A DNA stretch of 16,537 nucleotides from assembly GCA_017435025.1 (NCBI GenBank), contig JAFSFU010000052.1:1-16537 (forward strand), written 5' to 3'. This DNA is from Lachnospiraceae bacterium (lineage in GTDB: Bacteria > Bacillota_A > Clostridia > Lachnospirales > Lachnospiraceae). Positions 1 through 4,197 of the stretch are shown piece after piece; the stretch's first letter is position 1; every line of letters starts with the position of its first letter. Position numbers and translations under genes: made by a program. The notes under the pieces are model-generated. The model made no database searches, was not told the DNA's origin, and saw only the letters and a list, made by a program, of their open reading frames with translations.

Positions 1-192
1 TCTACCGTTCTCATAAATTATTCTCCCTTTCAAATCATGATTATTTTCTACTGTTAACACGTTCCTATTAGTATTTTCCTTTGTTCTAGTCGATGAAAAT
101 TCATAACTTAAACCAATTTCTCCCGCATATTTTTCATGATTATCAATTTTCTGGATCAAGCGACTAGCCAACACTCTTTCCCTTACAGTCAT
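1..192 (-). CDS. Hypothetical protein, C-terminal part beyond window edge
   Basis: An ATG at 192 opens a frame that stays open for all 64 codons to the left edge, so the C-terminus is missing. It is preceded at a suitable distance by a purine-rich GAGAGGAAGTGG ribosome binding site. The visible N-terminus begins MTVRERVLASRLIQKI and continues with a charged, probably helical segment. I do not recognise the family. It lies just downstream, in transcription order, of the regulator at 369-878 but is separated from it by a terminator, so it is probably its own transcription unit with a TATAAT -10 box at 246-251. The codon content is AT-rich like the rest of the mobile region. It could be a cargo gene of the element; no function can be assigned. 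Confidence 0.5.
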   Translation of the reverse strand, partial: MTVRERVLASRLIQKIDNHEKYAGEIGLSYEFSSTRTKENTNRNVLTVENNHDLKGRIIYENGR

Positions 193-226
193 ATATAAAT
201 CCACTTCCTCTCATTATCGAAATCAT

Positions 227-241
227 CTATAATTTTTATAG
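227..241. promoter_or_regulatory. Short inverted repeat, possible operator
   Basis: CTATAA and TTATAG form a perfect 6-base inverted repeat separated by TTT. It lies 5 bases downstream of a TATAAT -10 box read on the minus strand and before the ORF starting at 192. That is where a repressor site would sit, but the sequence is AT-rich and chance is a real alternative. Confidence 0.2.
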
Positions 242-245
242 CTTA

Positions 246-274
246 ATTATATCGAATACAGTTCCTTAGAAACA
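246..274 (-). promoter_or_regulatory. Candidate promoter for the ORF at 1-192
   Basis: On the minus strand a perfect TATAAT lies at 251-246. Seventeen bases upstream is a weak -35 (TGTTTC at 274-269). The position fits the ORF starting at 192, giving a leader of about 45-50 bases. Confidence 0.4.
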
Positions 275-319
275 TGGCTACTATGGCAGAATAACTATGC
301 CTATTATTAGTTTTATGGC

Positions 320-351
320 AAAAAAAACACCTCAGTATTCTCTACTGAGGT
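320..351 (-). terminator. Intrinsic terminator of the 369-878 gene
   Basis: ACCTCAGTA (329-337) and TACTGAGGT (343-351) form a perfect 9-bp stem with a 5-base loop. On the minus strand the hairpin is followed by C and then a run of eight T (327-320). It lies 17 bases past the stop codon of the regulator gene. Confidence 0.9.
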
Positions 352-368
352 ATCTCACATAATATATT

Positions 369-878
369 CTATTTATTCTTTTCCACATTATATAGCTCTA
401 AATCAATTACACCTGTCGCAAGCATACGTTCTGACCACAGCTGCAACGTCTCAACCGTAATAGAGATCTTCTCTAATTCTTCTTGTATTCTTACAAAATC
501 TCCAATTTCATCACCACTAATTTGTCCATCGGCAGCAATTTCAATCAGTCGCACCTGTCGTTTCTGAACTGCATTTAATGAAGCTAACATCTCTAGAACA
601 ATTTGCGAAAGATCCTTAACCTTAATCTCCGGCACATACTCCTGTCCGATAGGACAAGCCGTTGCACAATAATGATTGCAAAGACGAGGTTTCTTATATA
701 CCTCTGACATAGCCAGAATTTCATCCGGATGAGGAAATGACTTTTCATTCTCAATTTTCTCTATTCGATCCGCAGAAACCCAACCTAACAATTCACTGGC
801 TTTTTCTCGAGAATAGCCCATTTCTTCTCTAAACTGCTGATAGAGAGTTTTATTCTCTTTTGTAGATAATCGCCCCAT
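369..878 (-). CDS. Helix-turn-helix regulator with a three-cysteine cluster
   Basis: This is a 169-residue soluble protein. Residues about 10-62 resemble an XRE-type helix-turn-helix, with a Q-x-F-R-E-E-M-G-Y-S-R start and the IEKIENEKSFP stretch typical of Cro/CI-like domains. Directly after it comes CNHYCATACPIG, with cysteines at 67, 71 and 75 (C-x3-C-x3-C), then a helical, acidic C-terminal half (residues about 85-169) that looks suited to oligomerisation. I chose the ATG at 878 rather than the upstream one at 899 because a strong AAGGGGGG Shine-Dalgarno sequence lies 7 bases before it. It has its own extended -10 promoter and its own terminator, so it is monocistronic. A metal or iron-sulfur cluster bound by the cysteines is plausible but not proven. 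The likely role is control of the surrounding mobile element. Confidence 0.75.
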   Translation of the reverse strand: MGRLSTKENKTLYQQFREEMGYSREKASELLGWVSADRIEKIENEKSFPHPDEILAMSEVYKKPRLCNHYCATACPIGQEYVPEIKVKDLSQIVLEMLASLNAVQKRQVRLIEIAADGQISGDEIGDFVRIQEELEKISITVETLQLWSERMLATGVIDLELYNVEKNK

Positions 879-916
879 TCTATCGCCCCCCTTATTCATA
901 GTAACCGATGAAATAA

Positions 917-925
917 ATTATATCA
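917..925 (-). promoter_or_regulatory. Extended -10 promoter of the 369-878 regulator
   Basis: The minus strand reads TGATATAAT, a perfect TATAAT with the extended TGN element. It lies about 39 bases before the chosen start codon at 878. No good -35 is present, which is usual for extended -10 promoters. Confidence 0.6.
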
Positions 926-985
926 TAACTACCTTCTCTTTACTACTTAAAATCAATCTGCCCATTTACTAATTAATGCATATTC

Positions 986-1030
986 CGGACAAACAGTGCA
1001 ACCGTCCCGGACGGACGGTGCACTGTTCCG
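986..1030. repeat. Long imperfect hairpin at the IS21 terminus
   Basis: AACAGTGC-A-ACCGTCC (992-1007) pairs with GGACGGTGCACTGTT (1013-1027) with a single bulged A. An outer CGG/CCG pair (986-988 with 1028-1030) extends it beyond a small internal loop. A second small hairpin, GGTGC AGTA GCACC, follows at 1039-1052. The heptamer CGGTGCA recurs directly at 1017-1023 and 1038-1044, reminiscent of the repeated transposase-binding motifs at IS21 ends. There is no T-run, so this is not a typical terminator. Confidence 0.6.
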
Positions 1031-1053
1031 CTTGAATCGGTGCAGTAGCACCC

Positions 1054-1203
1054 CTAGTTAATAGTTACTGTTTCTACCGGCTTACGCATATCCCGACCGT
1101 TACACTCTAAGCGATAGGACTTAGAGGTCATACGACTCAGACAGGCATCTGCATAGGTATCATCCTTAAACAGGTCCCACCACTTGACAACTGGCAACTG
1201 GAA
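1054..1203 (-). pseudogene. istB: istB C-terminal fragment (IS21 transposition helper ATPase)
   Basis: On the minus strand, in a different frame from the SRAP gene, codons from about 1200 to the TAG at 1056-1054 encode a peptide starting QLPVVKWWDLFKDDTYADA. It continues with CLSRM, SYRLECNG and RDMRKP. This follows the C-terminal signature of IstB proteins, where a [QL]PV..W motif is followed by [DP]PT.ADA, a D/SR[ML] segment, an [AS][YH]R[IL]..[NT]G motif and [SD].R[KR]. About 48 codons remain of a gene normally near 250; the Walker motifs and start are gone. The fragment is fused to the SRAP gene through a duplicated 7-base sequence. It cannot function. Confidence 0.7.
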
Positions 1204-1654
1204 TACGATCATGGACCGGCTTCATCGAATTATTTGCTCCAGTAGTTAGAATTACAAAGCGATTCCCTTCCTCATATCGCTGATAAAAACCTGCCATATA
1301 TAATATCGAATCATCCGTTCTCTTAAAGGTTACCTTCTCCCTTTGGGAATTCCATTCATAAAACCAACTGGCAGGAATTACACATCTACGCTGCCAGATA
1401 CTATCACGAAACATAGGCTTATCCGTTACCGATTCTGATCTGGCATTGATGATCAATGAAGATCTGGAATACTGCTTAAATCCCCATCTCATAGCTTCTG
1501 CAGATAGTCTCCTGTCCTCTCCTCGAATAATCAAAGATGCATCTGCCGGACGCACCTCTCCTACAGTCGGAAGTTTTAATCTTCGATCGACATCACGAAC
1601 TATGCTCCAGATTTCTTTTTCTATTCTCTCATCAACATAAAATCTTCCGCACAT
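1166..1654 (-). CDS. SRAP-family (YedK/HMCES-like) protein, C-terminus truncated by IS fusion
   Basis: The protein starts MCGRF, the signature of SRAP proteins, in which Met is removed and Cys2 crosslinks to abasic sites in single-stranded DNA. I therefore set the start at 1654, with AAGGA 8 bases upstream, rather than further upstream. All four expected active-site residues are visible: Cys2, Asn70 (in INARSE), Glu100 (in FYEW) and His148 (in VHDR). The family is usually 200 residues or more; here only 162 codons remain. After HDRIPV the frame runs into istB-derived DNA, adding about nine unrelated residues (ASCQVVGPV) before TAA. The conserved C-terminal strand and tail after the HDRMP motif are missing, so the fold may be unstable and this may be a pseudogene. 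Mobile elements often carry SRAP genes beside SOS or mobilization functions, which fits the relaxase nearby. Confidence 0.85.
   Translation of the reverse strand: MCGRFYVDERIEKEIWSIVRDVDRRLKLPTVGEVRPADASLIIRGEDRRLSAEAMRWGFKQYSRSSLIINARSESVTDKPMFRDSIWQRRCVIPASWFYEWNSQREKVTFKRTDDSILYMAGFYQRYEEGNRFVILTTGANNSMKPVHDRIPVASCQVVGPV
1188..1201. repeat. Tandem 7-base repeat at the SRAP/istB fusion point
   Basis: CAACTGG occurs twice in direct succession (1188-1194 and 1195-1201). On the minus strand, CCAGTTG fits the SRAP reading frame as PV and also the istB frame as QLP. This is the pattern expected of a joint made at short homology. Confidence 0.7.
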
Positions 1655-1784
1655 ACCTAGAGTCCTTCTCTCAAAAAGCATCTTATTAGATCATATCAAA
1701 CTTACACATCCAATTCAATATCCGCTATTTCATGTTTTTTCTCCTCCAAAAACTGCCATGTCACTTTTTTTGCCTATCATACAA

Positions 1785-1813
1785 TATAATAGAATGACGG
1801 AAAATAATGACAA
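1785..1813 (-). promoter_or_regulatory. Weak promoter candidate for the SRAP gene
   Basis: TTGTCA on the minus strand (1813-1808) lies 17-19 bases before overlapping A/T hexamers (ATTATA, TTATAT, TATATT). It is over 100 bases upstream of the SRAP start. The plus strand reads TATAAT at 1785-1790 but has no -35 and no downstream plus-strand gene nearby. Confidence 0.3.
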
Positions 1814-1848
1814 TATCAGTATTTAACGAATATTAGAACTACTCAAGA

Positions 1849-1907
1849 GGCAACTAATGGCGAAGTAATCCTCACGCTCTGCTTCGGATTACTTCATCCA
1901 TGTTGCC
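1849..1907. repeat. Large interrupted palindrome downstream of the relaxase gene
   Basis: GAAGTAATCC (1862-1871) and GGATTACTTC (1886-1895) form a perfect 10-bp stem around a 14-base loop. A second stem, GGCAAC (1849-1854) with GTTGCC (1902-1907), encloses it across internal loops of 7 and 6 bases. No T-run follows on either strand, so it is not a normal intrinsic terminator. Its position beside mobilization genes makes an oriT or a regulatory or structured RNA element possible. Confidence 0.75.
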
Positions 1908-2001
1908 AGACTGCAATATAAGTATCTAATAATCCTATGATTCTAGAAAATCAATATCTAATCTTATCGCGTCTACCGACGCATTCTCTGTGGCATGCAA
2001 A

Positions 2002-2529
2002 TTAGCAAAGTTCACCATATGTAGGAATTAATTTTACGATCCGTTTTCCGGCCTCTCCCATACGACACCTTAGGGAGCTGACTTCATGCCAAATATGAGA
2101 AAACAAATTCCAATAATCATTCCTTCCAAAACCAATTTTCCTTCCGTCTATATAACTCACGGAGTTTACCAGAAAATGGATATGTAGGTTCTCCGTATCT
2201 TGATGTACACCATACACCACTTGATACAGTCCGTCAAAATAGGTAGATATGTGGTATGCTGATATATATGCCTGCTTCGGTTCAACGTTCTCTTCATAGC
2301 TAAATGATACAATGAAGTGAATAAACTGAACCCCCTCATTCTTTCCCCATACGTTTTTAACCACTTGAAACTGTAAGATTGCATCATCTATCGTTGATCC
2401 TGGTAAAATACAGTTTCCCCCGATATAATGATCCTCTGTTTTTTGAGAGTCCATTACATAATTTATCAGTTTCGGTACAGACTCCGGTTCCTTATAGAAT
2501 TCATTAGTAATCAATTTGAATACTGCCAA
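2002..2529 (-). CDS. Short relaxase (MobA/MobP-type mobilization nuclease)
   Basis: The protein has the layout of the Relaxase family (PF03432 type). An N-terminal INYV motif carries the presumed catalytic tyrosine. It is followed by a GGNCIL segment, then GVQFIHFIVSF, then the metal-binding HIHF motif and NSVSYIDGRK. Such enzymes nick oriT and remain attached to the transferred strand. Only about 175 residues are present, whereas many relaxases have 300-500, so this is either a compact form or one that has lost its C-terminal domain; the end shows no obvious frameshift. No ATG is available. The frame can open at TTG 2538 or TTG 2529; I prefer 2529 (MAVFKLITN), because AAGGGGG lies about 10 bases upstream and MA-type starts are usual in the family. 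It overlaps the end of the RHH gene at 2504-2800, suggesting translational coupling. Confidence 0.8.
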   Translation of the reverse strand: MAVFKLITNEFYKEPESVPKLINYVMDSQKTEDHYIGGNCILPGSTIDDAILQFQVVKNVWGKNEGVQFIHFIVSFSYEENVEPKQAYISAYHISTYFDGLYQVVYGVHQDTENLHIHFLVNSVSYIDGRKIGFGRNDYWNLFSHIWHEVSSLRCRMGEAGKRIVKLIPTYGELC

Positions 2530-2800
2530 GTAGCTCAATCCCCCTTCTATGGAATTCTTTCATCTGGTTTGTATGTGGTGATGTCTGATGTGCCATATAG
2601 CATAAATATGAACTCAATTCCCCCATAAACTTTACTATTTCAGCATTCTGCTTATTATTAGGTATCGTTTTGTCCGATAGGCAACTTTCCCTTATATAAG
2701 TACTCATGTCTCTGTTAGTAAGCTCTGCCCTTCGCTTAATTTCTTCTGCTTCATCACTATTTACTCTGAATCGTATCGTAGTTGTTTTTTTACTTTCCAT
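2504..2800 (-). CDS. MobC-like ribbon-helix-helix mobilization accessory protein
   Basis: The 98-residue protein opens with a basic strand, TTTIRFRVNSDE, followed by helices containing EEIKRRAELTNRDMSTYIRE. This is the typical ribbon-helix-helix fold of relaxosome accessory proteins (MobC, NikA-like). The C-terminal half is helical and polar. Such proteins bind oriT, help load the relaxase and often repress their own promoter. The ATG at 2800 is preceded closely by GGAGGA. Its 3' end overlaps the relaxase start by about 26 bases, consistent with a coupled mobC-relaxase pair. The name rests on fold and neighbour; sequence identity to a named MobC cannot be tested here. Confidence 0.75.
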   Translation of the reverse strand: MESKKTTTIRFRVNSDEAEEIKRRAELTNRDMSTYIRESCLSDKTIPNNKQNAEIVKFMGELSSYLCYMAHQTSPHTNQMKEFHRRGIELLGSIQIDY

Positions 2801-2990
2801 GATTCCTCCATATTTTCCATACTATCCACGGGATGCTAGGATAGGCTCTGTAGCTACACTACTTAACCTACCTTTATCTTACTGTTAGTTCAATTATCAT
2901 CAATTACGATTCTTTTGGGCATATTATGTACATGTATCACCCCTCATTATTTCCCTTGGAACATTTATTAAAAATAACTGGAGGTAAATT

Positions 2991-3170
2991 ATGAACGAAG
3001 AAATTATTACTATTGATGAAATGTGTGAAATATTAAATATTGGGAAAAATACCGCATACCGCTTGCTCGCCAACCAAGAAATAGCAGCATTCAAAATCGG
3101 GCGCCTTTGGAAAATCCCGAAATATTCTGTCTTGGAATATATTAACCACTCTGTATCCAATCTACAATAA
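2991..3170 (+). CDS. Excisionase-like (AlpA/Xis, HTH_17) DNA-binding protein
   Basis: This is the only well-supported plus-strand gene in the window. The ATG at 2991 follows GGAGG with a 6-base gap and gives 59 residues ending in TAA. The sequence shows the excisionase-family winged helix-turn-helix: ITIDEMCEILNIGKNTAYRLL (residues about 6-26), then IAAFKIGRLWKIPK (31-44), the usual [FY][KR][IV]G[RK].W[KR][IV] signature. Such proteins bind near attachment sites and steer an integrase toward excision, or regulate element genes. It is divergent from the mob genes across about 190 bases that probably hold both promoters. No integrase lies downstream, where one is usually found; instead the truncated spoIIID follows. 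It may therefore be an orphan left by deletion, or a regulator. Confidence 0.85.
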   Translation: MNEEIITIDEMCEILNIGKNTAYRLLANQEIAAFKIGRLWKIPKYSVLEYINHSVSNLQ

Positions 3171-3210
3171 ATAATCATTCTTTAGAAAAATGCTATAGAC
3201 AATTAAAATT

Positions 3211-3235
3211 TCCAATCCTATAATTAGGAATTGGA
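3211..3235. repeat. Imperfect inverted repeat after the xis-like gene
   Basis: TCCAATCCT (3211-3219) pairs with AGGAATTGGA (3226-3235) with one bulged base. It stands right beside the terminator hairpin at 3237-3274, within the presumed end of the mobile element. No plus-strand T-run follows, so it is not a clear terminator for the xis-like gene. Confidence 0.4.
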
Positions 3236-3236
3236 C

Positions 3237-3274
3237 AAAAAAATAATAGTGCCATGGACTACTGCCATGGCACT
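3237..3274 (-). terminator. Intrinsic terminator after truncated spoIIID
   Basis: AGTGCCATGG (3248-3257) and CCATGGCACT (3265-3274) form a perfect 10-bp stem with a 7-base loop. Read on the minus strand it is followed by ATTATTTTTTT. It lies about 10 bases past the truncated spoIIID stop and would stop transcription from the chromosome side before it enters the element. Confidence 0.85.
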
Positions 3275-3283
3275 GTATTCTAT

Positions 3284-3424
3284 TTAACATGTCCATTTTG
3301 TTACATCCTTGTGAACCGTACTTTTTGAAACCCCAAACCTTTTCGCTGTCTGCCTCACCGTCGCATTTTTGTCTATGATGTAATTGGCAATCTGGATTGC
3401 TCTCTCTTCGATATATTCTTTCAT
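3284..3424 (-). pseudogene. spoIIID: Truncated spoIIID (sporulation transcription factor), N-terminal half only
   Basis: The 46-residue product begins MKEYIEERAIQIANYII, followed by TVRQTAKRFGVSKSTVHKDVT. This matches the N-terminal half of SpoIIID, including its highly conserved helix-turn-helix GVSKSTVHKD. SpoIIID is normally about 80-95 residues; here conservation stops after HKDVT and four unrelated residues (KWTC) precede TAA. The missing part includes the basic C-terminal helix that SpoIIID needs for DNA binding, so this copy should not work alone. An ATG at 3424 with AGGGG upstream is a proper start, and a promoter-like sequence is present. SpoIIID acts in the mother cell on sigma-E and sigma-K genes. 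The truncation coincides with the edge of the mobile region, so the gene was probably interrupted by the element or by a deletion at its end. The 3' half may survive at the other end, outside the window. Confidence 0.85.
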
Positions 3425-3451
3425 GGGTTGCCCCTGAGTGTTTTTTACAGG

Positions 3452-3480
3452 ATATGAAAGCATATATCAAATTATGTCAA
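3452..3480 (-). promoter_or_regulatory. Candidate promoter of spoIIID
   Basis: On the minus strand TTGACA (3480-3475) is followed after 17 bases by TCATAT (3457-3452), about 28 bases before the spoIIID start. The -35 is perfect for the housekeeping sigma factor, the -10 weaker. In other sporeformers spoIIID is read mainly by sigma-E, and I cannot exclude an overlapping sigma-E site. Confidence 0.4.
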
Positions 3481-3482
3481 AG

Positions 3483-3513
3483 AAAAAGAGAGTACTCCAT
3501 TTGAATACTCTCT
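3483..3513 (-). terminator. Intrinsic terminator after ktrA
   Basis: AGAGAGTA (3487-3494) pairs perfectly with TACTCTCT (3506-3513). The inner bases can extend the stem by three pairs including one G-T. On the minus strand a T-run (3487-3483) follows the stem. It begins 9 bases past the ktrA stop and marks the end of the ktr transcript. Confidence 0.85.
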
Positions 3514-3521
3514 GAATTCCC

Positions 3522-4172
3522 CTAACCCAGCTTACTAAGCTTCTGCATATTCGCGATCACGATCAGCTTCTCATCTGCACCGAGCGGATTTTCCGGATCG
3601 ATCATGGTACTGATCTCCTCCCCATGAATGATCGCAACTACATTGACCGAATACTTCTTTCTAAGGTTCAATTCAATCAAGGTTTTTCCAACCCATTCCG
3701 GTTTCACATCCAGTTCTACCATAGAAATATCCTTGGAAAGCTCAATTACATCCACGAAACCGGAACTGAGCAGATTCTTCGCAAGACGAACACCGGAATC
3801 ACGTTCCGGGAATACAACCCGGTCCGCACCGACTTTACTCAGAATCTTACAGTTCATCTCGCTGGAACACTTTGCAATAACGGTCTTAACGCCAATCTCC
3901 TTGCAGAGCATGGTCGCCATAACACATGCCTCCAGATTGCTTGCCATAGAAATAATGACCACATCAATATTGGCAATTCCCAACTGTCGAATCACTTCCG
4001 GATCAGTCACATCCGCACACTTACAATAAGGAATGTCCACACTCACTGCGTTGACTACATTTTCGTCCATGTCAACTGCCAGCACTTCCGCACCGTTCTC
4101 TACCAATTCTTTCGCAACGGCCTTTCCATATCTTCCGAGGCCGAAAACTGCATAGGACTGATTCAAATTCAT
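3522..4172 (-). CDS. ktrA: KtrA/TrkA-type potassium channel regulatory subunit (RCK)
   Basis: The 216-residue cytoplasmic protein has an RCK_N Rossmann domain with the nucleotide-binding motif GLGRYG (residues 11-16) and the acidic VDMDE at 33-37 for the ribose. A hinge follows, then an RCK_C domain (about 140-216) with the EWVGKTL and NPLGADEKLIVI motifs. In this family an octameric ring binds ATP/ADP and gates the KtrB membrane subunit; the RCK_C domain of Gram-positive KtrA proteins is a known cyclic di-AMP target. I placed the start at 4172 (MNLNQSYAVFG) because AAGGA lies 7 bases before it and N-terminal homology begins there; the longer frame from 4205 would overlap ktrB. The gap to ktrB is 25 bases, so the two are co-transcribed. 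Length is normal for the family. Confidence 0.9.
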   Translation of the reverse strand: MNLNQSYAVFGLGRYGKAVAKELVENGAEVLAVDMDENVVNAVSVDIPYCKCADVTDPEVIRQLGIANIDVVIISMASNLEACVMATMLCKEIGVKTVIAKCSSEMNCKILSKVGADRVVFPERDSGVRLAKNLLSSGFVDVIELSKDISMVELDVKPEWVGKTLIELNLRKKYSVNVVAIIHGEEISTMIDPENPLGADEKLIVIANMQKLSKLG

Positions 4173-4197
4173 ATATTTTTCCTTCTTTCCACGCTCG

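Larger units (their letters stand above)
977..1201 (-). mobile_element. Remnant of an IS21-family insertion sequence (istB end)
   Basis: The segment contains the C-terminal end of an IstB-type helper ATPase followed by a structured terminus. The outermost bases read 5'-TGCATATTCCGGAC on the plus strand from 977, agreeing with the TG...CA ends of IS21-family elements. istA and most of istB are absent. The inner boundary is the fusion to the SRAP gene at about 1188-1201. The istB assignment is from protein similarity recalled from the family. The exact outer boundary at 977 is inferred, since no target duplication can be checked with the other end missing. Confidence 0.6.
1682..2001. other. Intergenic stretch between SRAP and relaxase genes
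   Basis: No convincing gene is present. Read on the minus strand from the relaxase end, it holds a small GCGTC GGTA GACGC hairpin (1968-1981), the large hairpin at 1849-1907, a weak promoter candidate for the SRAP gene at about 1785-1813, and then an A/T-rich leader. A short frame on the minus strand ending at about 1705 encodes roughly 20 residues (ending ...ADIELDV) and is preceded by an in-frame stop. It lacks a good ribosome site, and I do not call it a gene. Confidence 0.5.

Noticed and set aside
1705..1762. Short minus-strand frame ending ADIELDV before TAA
   Set aside because: Only about 20 codons, an in-frame stop just upstream and no ribosome binding site; too little to call a gene or a remnant of a named one.
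1785..1790. TATAAT on the plus strand
   Set aside because: No -35 at the right distance and no plus-strand gene within over 1 kb; likely chance in AT-rich sequence.
1849..1907. Palindrome considered as an integron attC site
   Set aside because: The outer arms (GGCAAC/GTTGCC) do not fit the RYYYAAC and GTTRRRY core sites, and no integron integrase or cassette array is present.
3162..3470. 102-codon minus-strand frame across the spoIIID region
   Set aside because: It is a shadow in another frame. The SpoIIID-like frame at 3284-3424 has family similarity, a ribosome site and a proper start; the shadow has none of these and runs through the terminator.
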